From contig NZ_NQOG01000009.1 of NCBI RefSeq assembly GCF_002270485.1, positions 46,340 through 110,339 of the forward strand: a DNA stretch of 64,000 bases. The letters are read 5' to 3'. Every line of letters begins with the position of its first letter. The first letter of the stretch is position 1. The notes beneath the pieces were generated by a model, which searched no databases, was not told the DNA's origin, and saw nothing but the letters and a program-made list of their open reading frames with translations. Below, piece after piece: positions 36,603 through 46,125 of this stretch. This DNA comes from Anaerostipes hominis (ex Lee et al. 2021). GTDB taxonomy: Bacteria > Bacillota > Clostridia > Lachnospirales > Lachnospiraceae. The position numbers were made by a program, and so were the translations under genes.

Positions 36603-37466
36603 ATGCAGAACAGAACAGACTTAGCGTTAGAACTGAAAGAAGAAGCAGAGGAAGAATCCAGATTAAAAGGGGTTTCCATGAAAACCAGAATCGATGCCTC
36701 CAATCAGATCAAAGAGACGAGGATCACGATCAAAGACAAAGAGGGCGAACAGGTACTTGGAAAACCTATGGGTCAGTATATAACGATTGAGGCAAAGGAC
36801 TTGTCGGCAAACGACGGCAGCTACCACAAAGAGATGAGCGAGGCTTTGTATTTGAACTTAAAAGAAATGATTCCAAGAAATGCAAAGGTGTTTGTGGCAG
36901 GCCTTGGAAATTCTGAGGTTACGGCCGATTCTCTCGGACCTAAGGTTGTAAATAATCTCTGGATTACCCGGCATCTGAAAAGAGAAGGTTATCTAAAAGA
37001 TGCGATGGAACTCAGTGCGATCGCACCGGGAGTTATGGCACAGACCGGTATTGAAACTTCAGAAGTGCTGGAGGCCCTGGCAGCCAAGATCCAGCCGGAT
37101 CTGTTGATCGCCGTGGATGCCCTGGCAGCCAGGAGTTCTTCCAGGCTGAATAAGACGATCCAGATCAGTGATACCGGAATTGCACCGGGGTCCGGGGTGG
37201 GAAATCACAGAAATGAGATCACAGAGAGAACAGTCGGAATCCCGGTCCTTGCCATAGGTGTTCCGACGGTCATCTCTGTTCCCGCTATCATCAGTGATAT
37301 TGTGGGGAATGAGTCGGATAACGGAGATATTTTGGAAATGCTTGACGAGGATTTTACTTCCATGCATGTGACACCGAAAAATATTGACGAATCCATTAAG
37401 AGAATCAGTTACACAATTTCAGAGGGAATTAATCATTTACTGCATAATCATATAAAAGCTGAATAA
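36603..37466 (+). CDS. gpr: Germination protease (GPR)
   Basis: Degrades small acid-soluble spore proteins when the spore germinates. The 287-residue product opens 'MQNRTDLALELKEEA', with the family 'RTDLA' motif almost at the start; the propeptide is thus very short compared with Bacillus. 'VAGLGNSEVTADSLGPKVV' near 97-115 and 'AIAPGVMAQTGIETSE' near 140 are signature stretches. AAAGGAG precedes the ATG. spoIIP follows after 9 bases. Confidence 0.95.
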   Translation: MQNRTDLALELKEEAEEESRLKGVSMKTRIDASNQIKETRITIKDKEGEQVLGKPMGQYITIEAKDLSANDGSYHKEMSEALYLNLKEMIPRNAKVFVAGLGNSEVTADSLGPKVVNNLWITRHLKREGYLKDAMELSAIAPGVMAQTGIETSEVLEALAAKIQPDLLIAVDALAARSSSRLNKTIQISDTGIAPGSGVGNHRNEITERTVGIPVLAIGVPTVISVPAIISDIVGNESDNGDILEMLDEDFTSMHVTPKNIDESIKRISYTISEGINHLLHNHIKAE

Positions 37467-37475
37467 AATGATGAT

Positions 37476-38591
37476 ATGGGAAAAAAGAGAAGAGCAGCGG
37501 GATGCGTCTTGTTTGCCGTCTTCCTTATCATGGGAATCCGTTTTTTTTCCGGACATCCGGACATGGTGTCCACGGCTGTCCAGAATTATTATCTAAAAGC
37601 AGTAAATGAGCTGATTCCGTCCTATCACAGCGGCGGCCAGCCGATTTACGGATCAGTGCTGAATAAAATCATAACGACCTACCGGAATGACATTGTGCCG
37701 TCTATCTGTTACAGTGAAAATTATTCCGAGGTTAAAAGTTCCGATTTAGTAAAAAATCAGTTCTATGATCTGGAGGATAATGAACAGAGCGGAGTCCGGG
37801 TAGATGAAGTTCCGGCGAAGAAGACCGTGTTCAACAGTAAAAAGTGGAACGATCCGAATTATTTAAGAAAATATATTTATCAGGTAGACAGCACTACGAT
37901 GGTGACGAACAGTGAGATCAATGGAAAGGTTCTTTTAAATAAGGACCTTTCCCTGAAGAAATCAAAGCAGCCCCAGATTTTGATCTTTCACACTCACGGC
38001 AGTGAAGCTTATAAGGACAGCAGGAAAGGAGAAAAGTCAGACACTGTCATAGGAGCCGGAGATGTTCTAACAAAACTCCTGAAAGAACAATATGGGATCA
38101 ATGTGATACATGACAGAGGGATTTACGATGTAAAAAACGGAAAGGAAGACCGGTCGAAAGCATATTATTATGCGGCGGCCTCTGTTGAGAGATATCTTAA
38201 AAAATATCCGAGTATCCAGGTGGTGATCGATCTGCACCGGGACGGAGTGAAAGAGAGTACAAAACTGGTTTCAAAACAAAATGGGGTGGAAATGGCTCAG
38301 TTTATGTTTTTTAACGGCATCAGCCGGACTGCCAAAAATGGAGATATCAAATACCTGAAAAATCCGAACAAGAAGACGAATCTGGCGTTCAGCCTGCAGC
38401 TTCAGGCGGAGGCAATGAAAAAATATCCGGGTCTTACCAGGAAGATTTACATCAAGGGATACCGTTATAATCTGCATTACAGGGGAAGGAGTCTTCTGAT
38501 TGAGTTGGGTGCTCAAAACAATACAGTAAAGCAGGCTAAAAATGCAATGAAACCGCTGGCAGAAATTTTAAATGATGTGTTATACCCTTAG
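37476..38591 (+). CDS. spoIIP: Stage II sporulation protein P
   Basis: Amidase/endopeptidase of the SpoIIDMP complex that drives engulfment. The 371 residues have one N-terminal membrane helix (about 6-23) and a C-terminal SpoIIP domain with 'ILIFHTHGSEAYKDS' near 168, 'GAGDVLTKLLKEQYGI', 'VIDLHRDG' and 'LLIELGAQNNTVKQA'. The catalytic histidines and glutamate lie in these motifs. No strong ribosome site is seen; it may be coupled to gpr, whose stop is 9 bases upstream. The gpr-spoIIP pair is usual in spore formers. Confidence 0.94.
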   Translation: MGKKRRAAGCVLFAVFLIMGIRFFSGHPDMVSTAVQNYYLKAVNELIPSYHSGGQPIYGSVLNKIITTYRNDIVPSICYSENYSEVKSSDLVKNQFYDLEDNEQSGVRVDEVPAKKTVFNSKKWNDPNYLRKYIYQVDSTTMVTNSEINGKVLLNKDLSLKKSKQPQILIFHTHGSEAYKDSRKGEKSDTVIGAGDVLTKLLKEQYGINVIHDRGIYDVKNGKEDRSKAYYYAAASVERYLKKYPSIQVVIDLHRDGVKESTKLVSKQNGVEMAQFMFFNGISRTAKNGDIKYLKNPNKKTNLAFSLQLQAEAMKKYPGLTRKIYIKGYRYNLHYRGRSLLIELGAQNNTVKQAKNAMKPLAEILNDVLYP

Positions 38592-38610
38592 AGGACCTAC
38601 ATAAATATAA

Positions 38611-38650
38611 GCAAAGAAAAAGGTTGAAATGGACTTTCAGCCTTTTTTTT
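38611..38650 (+). terminator. Intrinsic terminator after spoIIP
   Basis: AAAAAGGTTGAAA pairs with TTTCAGCCTTTTT across a 5-base loop, followed by a run of T. Confidence 0.85.
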
Positions 38651-38693
38651 GCTATACTGAATCGAATATGTTTATTTGCAACAGGAGGAAACT

Positions 38694-40505
38694 ATGGCAA
38701 TCGATCAGAGTAAAATCCGCAATTTTTGTATTATTGCGCATATAGATCACGGTAAGTCCACATTGGCAGACCGTATCATTCAAAAAACAGGCACCCTGAC
38801 TGACAGAGAGATGCAGGAACAGGTGCTGGACAATATGGACCTGGAGAGGGAACGCGGGATCACGATTAAATCACAGGCGGTCCGTATTGTATACAAGGCA
38901 GAGAACGGTGAGGAGTATATTTTCAACCTGATAGACACGCCGGGGCATGTGGATTTCAACTATGAAGTTTCCAGGAGCCTGGCGGCCTGCGAAGGAGCTG
39001 TTCTTGTGGTAGATGCCGCGCAGGGCATCGAGGCGCAGACTTTGGCAAATGTTTATCTTGCCCTGGACCATGACCTGGAAATCATGCCGGTCATCAATAA
39101 GATCGATCTTCCGAGCGCAGATCCGGAGAGAGTAAAGACAGAAATTGAAGATGTCATTGGCATTGAAGCTGAGGATGCACCACTGATTTCGGCAAAAAAC
39201 GGAATCAACATCGAGGATGTGCTGGAACAGATCGTAATGAAGATTCCGGCGCCGTCCGGTGATCCTGAGGGACCGCTGCAGGGACTGATCTTTGACAGTA
39301 TTTATGATGCCTACAAAGGAGTTATTATTTTTGCAAGAATCAAAGAGGGCACTATCCGGCCAGGAACAAAGATGAAGATGATGGCATCCGGCGCCGTGGC
39401 TGAGGTAGTGGAAGTCGGCATCTTCGGCGCGGGACAGTTCATCCCGTCGGAAGAACTCAGCGCCGGCATGGTAGGATATGTGACGGCCAGTCTTAAGAAT
39501 GTCCAGGATACCACGGTCGGAGATACGATCACGGATGCAGACAATCCATGCAGCGAGCCGCTTCCAGGTTATAAAAAAGTAAATCCAATGGTATTCTGCG
39601 GGCTTTATCCGACCGACGGAGCCAAGTATCCGGACCTTCGGGATGCCCTGGAAAAGTTACAGCTGAATGATGCCTCACTACAGTTTGAGCCGGAGACATC
39701 GGTGGCACTTGGATTCGGATTCCGCTGTGGATTCCTGGGGCTTTTGCACCTGGAGATCATTCAGGAACGTTTGGAACGGGAATACAATCTGGATCTGGTG
39801 ACTACTGCACCGGGCGTTGTTTACCGGGTATATAAGACGGACGGTACGATGGCCGAACTGACCAATCCTTCCAACCTTCCGGACCCGTCTCAGATCGATT
39901 ATATGGAAGAACCGATCGTATCTGCTGAGATCATGGTCACATCCGATTATGTGGGAGCGATCATGGGGCTATGCCAGGAACGCAGAGGCGTTTATATTGG
40001 AATGGAATATATCGAGGAGGGACGGGCTGTTTTAAGGTATGAACTTCCACTTAACGAAATCATTTATGACTTTTTCGATGCCCTGAAATCACGGTCCAGG
40101 GGATATGCATCTCTGGATTATGAGATGAAGGGATATCAGAGATCAGAGCTCGTGAAACTGGATATCCTGATCAACAAAGAAGAAGTGGATGCACTGTCCT
40201 TCATCGTTCATGCCGAGACAGCTTACGAGAGGGGAAGAAAAATGTGTTCCAAGCTGAAGGAAGAAATACCAAGGCATTTATTTGAGATCCCGATACAGGC
40301 GGCAGTGGGCAGCAAGATCATTGCCAGGGAGACAGTAAAAGCCATGCGGAAAGATGTGCTGGCCAAATGCTATGGCGGAGATATTTCCAGAAAGCGGAAA
40401 CTTCTGGAGAAACAGAAACAGGGAAAGAAACGGATGCGGCAGGTGGGAAATGTAGAAATTCCGCAGGAAGCATTCATGAGTGTGCTGAAATTAGATGAAG
40501 ACTAG
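38694..40505 (+). CDS. lepA: Elongation factor 4 (LepA)
   Basis: Translational GTPase linked to ribosome assembly and back-translocation. The 603 residues have G1 '[13 protein letters not shown]', G3 'DTPGHVDF', G4 'NKIDLPSAD' and the LepA-specific C-terminus ('[22 protein letters not shown]', '[19 protein letters not shown]'). ATG 38694 follows AGGAGGAAACT; a frame extending further upstream has no ribosome site. hemW overlaps its end by 11 bases. Confidence 0.96.
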   Translation: MAIDQSKIRNFCIIAHIDHGKSTLADRIIQKTGTLTDREMQEQVLDNMDLERERGITIKSQAVRIVYKAENGEEYIFNLIDTPGHVDFNYEVSRSLAACEGAVLVVDAAQGIEAQTLANVYLALDHDLEIMPVINKIDLPSADPERVKTEIEDVIGIEAEDAPLISAKNGINIEDVLEQIVMKIPAPSGDPEGPLQGLIFDSIYDAYKGVIIFARIKEGTIRPGTKMKMMASGAVAEVVEVGIFGAGQFIPSEELSAGMVGYVTASLKNVQDTTVGDTITDADNPCSEPLPGYKKVNPMVFCGLYPTDGAKYPDLRDALEKLQLNDASLQFEPETSVALGFGFRCGFLGLLHLEIIQERLEREYNLDLVTTAPGVVYRVYKTDGTMAELTNPSNLPDPSQIDYMEEPIVSAEIMVTSDYVGAIMGLCQERRGVYIGMEYIEEGRAVLRYELPLNEIIYDFFDALKSRSRGYASLDYEMKGYQRSELVKLDILINKEEVDALSFIVHAETAYERGRKMCSKLKEEIPRHLFEIPIQAAVGSKIIARETVKAMRKDVLAKCYGGDISRKRKLLEKQKQGKKRMRQVGNVEIPQEAFMSVLKLDED

Positions 40506-41631
40506 AGAACTCGAACTGTACCTTCATATACCGTTCTGCAAAAGAAAATGCAATTATTGTGATTTCTGTTCGTTTCCGGCCGGAGATGATGACATCAGTA
40601 TCTATATACGAAAGCTTCAGCAGGAAATCCTGTATTGGGGAAGACGCCTCCAAAGTCCGTCAGTGAGCACGGTATTCATCGGAGGAGGAACTCCATCTCT
40701 GATTCCGGCAGTGCAGATAGAATCTTTGATGAATACGGTCAGAGATTCTTTTTCCTGTGCAGAAACTATGGAGTGCACGATCGAAGCCAATCCCGGCACT
40801 GTCACAAGAGAAAAACTTTCGATCTACCAAAGCTGTGGGATCAACAGGATCAGTTTCGGACTTCAGAGTGCCAGGAAAGAAGAATTAAATATGCTGGGCC
40901 GGATTCATACATTTGAGGATTTTGTCTCGGGATTTTATGAAGCCCGGGACTGCGGATTCCAAAATATCAATGTGGATCTGATGAATGCGATCCCTATGCA
41001 GACAATGGAAACGATGGAGCAGACCCTGTTAAAAACTGCAGAACTTGAGCCGGAACATTTCTCGGTTTACAGCCTGATCATCGAAGCAGGGACACCTTTC
41101 TATGAAAAGAAGGGGCTGGATGATCTCCTGCCGACGGAAGATGAAGACGCTGCCATGTACGAAAGGACGGAAGCGATCCTTCATACCTTAGGCTATGAAA
41201 GGTATGAACTGTCCAACTATGCCAGACCGGGATATGAATGCAGGCATAACTGCGGGTACTGGACAGGAAAACCATACCTGGGATTTGGTCTGGCGGCATC
41301 TTCTTATTTTGGGAAAAAACGCTTTGCAAATCCGGCAGATATGGAAGAGTATTTGTCATTATCAGATTTCAGCGGCATATTTGAAAAAGAGAACGAGCTG
41401 TCCAAAAAAGAAGAGATGGAAGAGTATATGTTTTTGGGACTTCGGATGACAAAGGGGATCTCAAAAATGGAATTTTCCAAGCGGTTCGGGACAGGTATCC
41501 TGGATGTTTACCGGAAACCTATCCAAGAACTCTCTGGAAAAGGTCTGTTAAAACAGGATGCCGAAAGAATTTGGATCCCACAACAGGCCCTGTTTTTAAG
41601 CAATCAGGTAATGATGGAGTTTCTTTTATAG
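40495..41631 (+). CDS. hemW: Radical SAM heme chaperone HemW
   Basis: Inserts heme into target proteins; formerly annotated as an oxygen-independent coproporphyrinogen oxidase. The 378-residue product has '[18 protein letters not shown]', with the CxxxCxxC cluster motif near residues 15-22 and the extra cysteine. '[10 protein letters not shown]' and 'IEANPGT' follow, as in HemN/HemW proteins. lepA-hemW is a common Firmicute pair. Its stop overlaps that of the convergent protease by 6 bases. Confidence 0.92.
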   Translation: MKTRELELYLHIPFCKRKCNYCDFCSFPAGDDDISIYIRKLQQEILYWGRRLQSPSVSTVFIGGGTPSLIPAVQIESLMNTVRDSFSCAETMECTIEANPGTVTREKLSIYQSCGINRISFGLQSARKEELNMLGRIHTFEDFVSGFYEARDCGFQNINVDLMNAIPMQTMETMEQTLLKTAELEPEHFSVYSLIIEAGTPFYEKKGLDDLLPTEDEDAAMYERTEAILHTLGYERYELSNYARPGYECRHNCGYWTGKPYLGFGLAASSYFGKKRFANPADMEEYLSLSDFSGIFEKENELSKKEEMEEYMFLGLRMTKGISKMEFSKRFGTGILDVYRKPIQELSGKGLLKQDAERIWIPQQALFLSNQVMMEFLL

Positions 41632-42504
41632 ATCCAGAAGTTTCTGAACGTTGATCTGTCCCCATCCCTGATGATTTCTCGGAGTGGAAAGTTTGTCACA
41701 ATTGTACCGCAGTTTCATTTTTACATCTTTGTTCGTATAATACGGATACCGCTCCAAAAGCAGGGCGATGGCTCCGGAAACTGCCGGTGTTGCCATAGAA
41801 GTGCCGCTCTTGATGCTGTGTCCTCCGTTCAGGCCGCAGGAATAAATATTTGTTCCGGGAGCTACTACGTCCGGCTTCATGACACAGGAAGAGGTAGGCC
41901 CCCTGCTGGAATAATTCTTTGCAAAGCGCTGAGAGCCCATGGGACGGCTGGCATCGTCACTGGAACCTACGGTAATGATCTTACGGCTGTTGCCCGGTGC
42001 GGTGATGGTATTATCCCTGGGGCCATTATTTCCGCTGGCGATGCAGACGACCAGCCCGTCATCCCACAGCTGATTGACCTGCTTCACAATCGCATTGGCA
42101 GCTTCATCGCTTCCGGAGGCAGGAGTGCCGATGGATATGTTTACAATCCGGATTCCATACTGCTTGTGAAAATGGTGAATCCAGGACAGTCCGTTTAGGA
42201 AAGTGCGCTGATTTCCGTTGCCCAGAGCATCCAGAACTTTGAGGGAAATGATATGTGCTGCAGGTGCAATGCCGCAGCTTGCAGATGCGGCAATACCCGT
42301 GATATGGGTTCCGTGTCCATTGTCGTCATAAGGATATGATCTGTGGTGTACATAATCTATGAATCCGGCGATCCGCTGATCGGCCGGATAAAATTCTTTA
42401 TGGGGATAGATACCGGTATCCAGGAAGGCAATCCCTATATTCTTCCCCAGGAAGCCATGTTTATGGGCGATATCCGCATGGATTATCTGTGATATAAGCT
42501 TCAT
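41626..42504 (-). CDS. Subtilisin-like serine protease (S8), probably cytoplasmic
   Basis: The 292-residue product has no signal peptide or long propeptide. The catalytic triad is plain: Asp in 'IAFLDTGIYPH' near 30, His in 'DNGHGTHITGIAAS' near 68, and Ser in 'SGTSMATPAVSGA' near 242. The oxyanion Asn is in 'CIASGNNGP'. It is closest in style to intracellular subtilases of the AprX/Isp kind. GGAGAC precedes the ATG at 42504. Likely role: turnover of cytoplasmic protein, perhaps in sporulation; inferred. Confidence 0.88.
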   Translation of the reverse strand: MKLISQIIHADIAHKHGFLGKNIGIAFLDTGIYPHKEFYPADQRIAGFIDYVHHRSYPYDDNGHGTHITGIAASASCGIAPAAHIISLKVLDALGNGNQRTFLNGLSWIHHFHKQYGIRIVNISIGTPASGSDEAANAIVKQVNQLWDDGLVVCIASGNNGPRDNTITAPGNSRKIITVGSSDDASRPMGSQRFAKNYSSRGPTSSCVMKPDVVAPGTNIYSCGLNGGHSIKSGTSMATPAVSGAIALLLERYPYYTNKDVKMKLRYNCDKLSTPRNHQGWGQINVQKLLDL

Positions 42505-42580
42505 AAAATACTGTCTCCTAATAAGTGTTATAGTATAAGATACGCCCAAAATACAGAAAAGACATGACATTTTGCGCAGG

Positions 42581-43324
42581 CTATTCCCACTGAAAGAATT
42601 TGAGGGCGGCAGAGGTACAGATTACTGTGATGCAGACGATGGTGACAACCGGAACAATAACACTGCCAAATTCTTCTCCCAGAGAAGCGGCTTTCAGCAG
42701 CTTGATTCCCTGGGTCAGCGGCATGATGTCTGCAGCTTTCTGCAGCACTTTGGGCATGATTTCATAGGGCAGCGTTGCGCCTGAAAAAATCAGCATCGGA
42801 AAGTACAGCAGACTCGCAGCGACACTCGCTATCTTAGTATTCGGAGCAATACCGCCTACCAACATGCCGATACTGAACATAGACACAATGACCAGGAGAT
42901 AACATCCCAGAAAACTCACAAAAGATCCGCGGAACTGATATCCAAAGAAAACGACTGCTTCGGTATAGAGAAGGACCAGAGAAACAGCCGCATATAAAGT
43001 ATAAATTGTCACCTGTACCGCTAAGATCATGGAAGGGCTGACCGGCGTAACCTTGTAGCGCTTTAATATACCCTTGCTCCGATAATCAGAGACGACCAGC
43101 GGCAGTCCCATCACACCTCCCGCACAGATGGATATGGTGGTGACGGCTCCGAACGACTGTTCCAGGAAAGAGTATCCGGCACCGCCGAATGCGGGCCTGT
43201 CTCCATAAATAATTCCTATAACTGCCAGTACCACAAGAGGCACACAGATCGCAAATATAAACATATCCATTCCTCTCAGAGATAATTTTAATTCTGTTTT
43301 CAGCATTGTCTTAAAAGTTTTCAT
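42581..43324 (-). CDS. ABC-2 type exporter permease
   Basis: A 247-residue membrane protein with six hydrophobic helices in ABC-2 style. 'LPLVVSDYRSKGILKRYKVTP' near 85-105 is the typical cytoplasmic loop, followed by 'ASLLYFPMLIFSGATLP'. ATG 43324 follows GAGGAGG. It starts 4 bases after the stop of the ATPase gene, so both form one exporter. The substrate is unknown; the linked MerR regulator points to a drug or toxic compound. Confidence 0.85.
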   Translation of the reverse strand: MKTFKTMLKTELKLSLRGMDMFIFAICVPLVVLAVIGIIYGDRPAFGGAGYSFLEQSFGAVTTISICAGGVMGLPLVVSDYRSKGILKRYKVTPVSPSMILAVQVTIYTLYAAVSLVLLYTEAVVFFGYQFRGSFVSFLGCYLLVIVSMFSIGMLVGGIAPNTKIASVAASLLYFPMLIFSGATLPYEIMPKVLQKAADIMPLTQGIKLLKAASLGEEFGSVIVPVVTIVCITVICTSAALKFFQWE

Positions 43325-43328
43325 GGAT

Positions 43329-44045
43329 TCATTCCTCCTCGTCTGTATACCAAAGATAAGCGTCTTCAAAATGATCAAAAGGACTCGATTCAACTGCCTC
43401 CGCCACCGTACCGTAAAATATGATTTTTCCTTTTTTTAAAATACAGATACAGTCACACAGGTTCTCGATCTCATCCATAAAATGGGACGTCAGGAAAATC
43501 GTCAGTCCATTTTCCTTGAGTGAGGAGAGTATATTCCACACTTGTCGTCTGGCCCTAGCGTCCAGCCCGGTCGTCAGCTCGTCCAAGAAGACAACTTCAG
43601 GATTGGGTATGAGTGCAAGTATAACAAAAAGTCTCTGCCTTTCGCCGCCGGATAAATCTTTGATCTGGCTTTTTGCTTTGCCGGCAATTCCAAACTTTTG
43701 CAGTAATTTTTCTGGATCTGCGGATTCCTTATAGAGGGCAGCGGTGACTTCACAAAGTTCCGAAACGGTGATATTATCCTGATAAGTTGCCTCCTGAAAT
43801 TGGACTCCTACCTTTTGAAACAGCTGCTTTCTGGATGTCTGCGGATTCATTCCAAGAATGGATATTTCTCCGCTGTCTGCCGTCTTTGTACCTAAAATGC
43901 ATTCAATCGTTGTGCTCTTGCCTGCACCATTGGCCCCGATCAGGCCGAAAACCGTTCCGCGCTTTACGGATAAACTGATATTGTTTACCGCAGGCGTTTT
44001 GTTATAGGTTTTACATAATTTTTCTGATTTTATCACTTCATTCAT
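43329..44045 (-). CDS. ABC exporter ATP-binding protein
   Basis: The 238-residue ATPase has Walker A 'GLIGANGAGKSTTIE', Q-loop 'GVQFQEATYQDN', signature 'LSGGERQRL' and Walker B 'VVFLDELTTGLD'. 'LTSHFMDEIENL' holds the switch histidine. ATG 44045 follows AAGGAGG by 8 bases; the longer frame upstream runs through the promoter and hairpin. It works with the permease just downstream. Confidence 0.9.
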   Translation of the reverse strand: MNEVIKSEKLCKTYNKTPAVNNISLSVKRGTVFGLIGANGAGKSTTIECILGTKTADSGEISILGMNPQTSRKQLFQKVGVQFQEATYQDNITVSELCEVTAALYKESADPEKLLQKFGIAGKAKSQIKDLSGGERQRLFVILALIPNPEVVFLDELTTGLDARARRQVWNILSSLKENGLTIFLTSHFMDEIENLCDCICILKKGKIIFYGTVAEAVESSPFDHFEDAYLWYTDEEE

Positions 44046-44075
44046 GAAGGATACCTCCTTTTTTTGTATAAAAAA

Positions 44076-44118
44076 AGAATACCACCAACGGAAACATTGG
44101 TGGTAAAGTGGAGGGTTT
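44076..44118 (-). promoter_or_regulatory. Candidate MerR-controlled promoter of the ABC exporter, with dyad
   Basis: On the minus strand AACCCTCCACT is followed 25 bases later by TATTCT (44076-44081), the same layout as the merR promoter. Between them lies a perfect dyad ACCACCAA-N8-TTGGTGGT (44081-44104). The dyad sits where MerR operators sit, between -35 and -10. Because TTTTTTT follows, it may also end merR transcription. Confidence 0.55.
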
Positions 44119-44860
44119 AAGAAAATTGTTTTTTCATTCTTTTCAGTTTGCATATCATTTCCAGGGCATTATTCTCGGCAGTCCGTAGAGAAGTAACCAG
44201 TTTGTCGCACACAGCAATAATTTCGTCATCCTTATTGGGAGTATCCAAAACTTCTTTGATATCAATCCCGGGATTTTTTGACAGGCGGCCGAGCAGACGC
44301 AGAATAGACTCCAAAGAATAATTTGCACACCGCAGGGAGCGAATGATTTTGAGCCTCTGTATATCCTGACTCGTATATATGCGATAGCCATTTTGCCTGC
44401 GTTTTACAGTCAAAAGGCCGTTCATTTCCCAATTTCTCAGAGCATCCATAGAAATGCCGAGATACCGGGATACTTCCCTGCGTTTCATGGGATGAGTATG
44501 TTCCTGTGATTCTCCGGCTAAAATCTCTGTTACAATTTCAACTGCCTCTTCGGCATTGGCGTGTTCCTTTCTGATCTGTGCCAGGTATTCTTCTGCCAGT
44601 ACCAGAGCCTTGGAAAAATCACAGGATGCCGCTGTTTTTACGATCTGGACAGCCTTTTTCCTCAGCCCGTTCTGCAGTACCTCCATTTGAAAAGCCAGAC
44701 GGGCCAGTCGGAACTGTTCGATATGGAGATCGGTAAAAATGCGGTATCCATTGTTCTGCCGCTCCGGTTTTGGGATCAGTCCCGCTTTTTCGTACAGCCG
44801 GACGGTATTGGGATGAATTCCTATGAGTTTTGCAACCTCAGATGTTTTATAAGTTTTCAT
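44117..44860 (-). CDS. MerR-family regulator with two tandem HTH domains
   Basis: The 247-residue product carries two MerR DNA-binding domains rather than one. The first (about 5-70) reads 'TSEVAKLIGIHPNTVRLYEK' then 'NGYRIFT'. The second (about 125-190) reads 'KRREVSRYLGISMDALRNWE' then 'NGYRIYTSQDIQRLK'. A helical linker joins them. No cysteine-based metal site or GyrI-like drug domain is seen at the C-terminus (about 195-247). ATG 44860 follows GGAGG. The gene lies just before the ABC exporter and shares its promoter motif, so it most likely controls both. Confidence 0.87.
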   Translation of the reverse strand: MKTYKTSEVAKLIGIHPNTVRLYEKAGLIPKPERQNNGYRIFTDLHIEQFRLARLAFQMEVLQNGLRKKAVQIVKTAASCDFSKALVLAEEYLAQIRKEHANAEEAVEIVTEILAGESQEHTHPMKRREVSRYLGISMDALRNWEMNGLLTVKRRQNGYRIYTSQDIQRLKIIRSLRCANYSLESILRLLGRLSKNPGIDIKEVLDTPNKDDEIIAVCDKLVTSLRTAENNALEMICKLKRMKKQFS

Positions 44861-44884
44861 GAAAAAACCTCCATTCATAGCTTT

Positions 44885-44928
44885 AGAATAACACAGATCA
44901 GAAGTATGGTGATATAGTGGAGGGTTTT
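44885..44928 (-). promoter_or_regulatory. merR promoter with the shared ACCCTCCACT element
   Basis: On the minus strand AAAACCCTCCACT (to 44916) is followed by 25 bases and TATTCT (44885-44890). 'ATCACCA' here replaces the left arm 'ACCACCA' of the exporter dyad; no matching right arm is seen. The start codon lies 24 bases downstream of the -10. Confidence 0.5.
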
Positions 44929-44960
44929 GGATTTCACATTATAATTTTCTTATGGAATAA

Positions 44961-45000
44961 AAAATGACATTGGTTTTATTGTTTCCAATGTCATTTTTAT
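44961..45000 (-). terminator. Terminator of the glycosyltransferase gene
   Basis: AAAATGACATTGG (44961-44973) pairs with CCAATGTCATTTT (44985-44997); on the minus strand the stem is followed by an A/T-rich stretch with T-run. Confidence 0.75.
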
Positions 45001-45041
45001 CTGATCTGATTGGGGATGTCTGCGCCGGCAGACATGTCCGT

Positions 45042-46058
45042 TTAATTAAATCCAATGAACTTCCGGGCTGCTTTGTAAGCTGCGATGACAACTTTCCGGC
45101 CTCCATAGCCCGGGAGATTGACTGCATTTCCAACAAGAGAGCCCCGGATCTGGCGGTACAGTTTTGTATTTTTTGATTTCAGGTACTTCCAGAGTTCTTT
45201 TTTCATCTGAAGATGCTCCGGTATGCCGGATTTGATGGCAATGACAGATGACACAGTCATGATGATACTCAGATAGTGTTTCATGTAGCGGTATAACGGC
45301 TTGTTCACCAGTTCAAAGCTGCTCATATAATCGATCATGGCTTTGGTGACAAAAAACTGCTGGTCGATCCGTTTGATCATATTGGCTTCGTTGACAGACT
45401 GGTCGTCCCTTCCGATGAAGTAGCGGTAAAAATTTACATCCAGATAGTAAATGGTCTTCACATATGGAAGTGGTTTGAAAACGTAAAGGTTGTCTACATA
45501 AAAAGTATGTTCCGGCAGGCACAGGCGGCACTCATGGAGAAGAGAAGTACGGTAAATGACGGAGTGCATGAGAATGTACTGGCTCAGAGGAAAACGCTTT
45601 ACATCGTCCCATGTAAAAATCTGTTCAACCGGGATCGTATGGCGGTAATGAATCACGGTTTTTCTCTTTACACCCTGTTTCTCATAGACATAGTTGGACA
45701 TAAACATGTCTATGATGGTTCCCTGACGGTAAAATGTCTCTAATTGATTGAAGATTTCTTCATAAGCATGTTCGCTGACCCAGTCATCACTGTCCACGAC
45801 CTTAAAATAAATCCCTTTGGCATGAGCGATACCAGTGTTTACCGCACCGCCGTGGCCTTTGTTCTTTTGATGGATCGCCCGGCAGATACCGGGATATTTG
45901 TTTTCATATTCATCGGCGATCATGCCGGTATTGTCCGTGGAACCATCGTCGATGATGAGGATCTCAACTTTGTCACCTCCGGTCAACAATGTATCTATGC
46001 AGTGTCTCATATATTCCTGGGAATTATAGCATGGCACAGCAAACGATATTAATTTCAT
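45042..46058 (-). CDS. Family 2 glycosyltransferase
   Basis: A 338-residue GT2 enzyme. It begins 'LISFAVPCYNSQEYMRHCID', then 'ILIIDDGSTDNT' and 'KVVDSDDWV' (the DxD metal motif near residues 92-95), all diagnostic of the GT-A fold. The C-terminal part is not membrane-spanning. It likely decorates a wall polymer or capsule; donor and acceptor are unknown. AGGAGG precedes the ATG. It is a single-gene unit with its own promoter and terminator. Confidence 0.88.
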   Translation of the reverse strand: MKLISFAVPCYNSQEYMRHCIDTLLTGGDKVEILIIDDGSTDNTGMIADEYENKYPGICRAIHQKNKGHGGAVNTGIAHAKGIYFKVVDSDDWVSEHAYEEIFNQLETFYRQGTIIDMFMSNYVYEKQGVKRKTVIHYRHTIPVEQIFTWDDVKRFPLSQYILMHSVIYRTSLLHECRLCLPEHTFYVDNLYVFKPLPYVKTIYYLDVNFYRYFIGRDDQSVNEANMIKRIDQQFFVTKAMIDYMSSFELVNKPLYRYMKHYLSIIMTVSSVIAIKSGIPEHLQMKKELWKYLKSKNTKLYRQIRGSLVGNAVNLPGYGGRKVVIAAYKAARKFIGFN

Positions 46059-46089
46059 CTTGTTACCTCCTAAAAATGGTACTTAGTCT

Positions 46090-46118
46090 ATTATAACAAA
46101 TATTTGTAAAAATACCAT
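46090..46118 (-). promoter_or_regulatory. Glycosyltransferase promoter with adjacent palindrome
   Basis: On the minus strand a TATAAT (46090-46095) directly follows the perfect palindrome ACAAATATTTGT (46096-46107). The -35 region is poor, which suits a regulated promoter. A wider inverted pair ATGGTA/TACCAT brackets the site (46076-46081 and 46113-46118). Confidence 0.45.
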
Positions 46119-46125
46119 GGCATTT

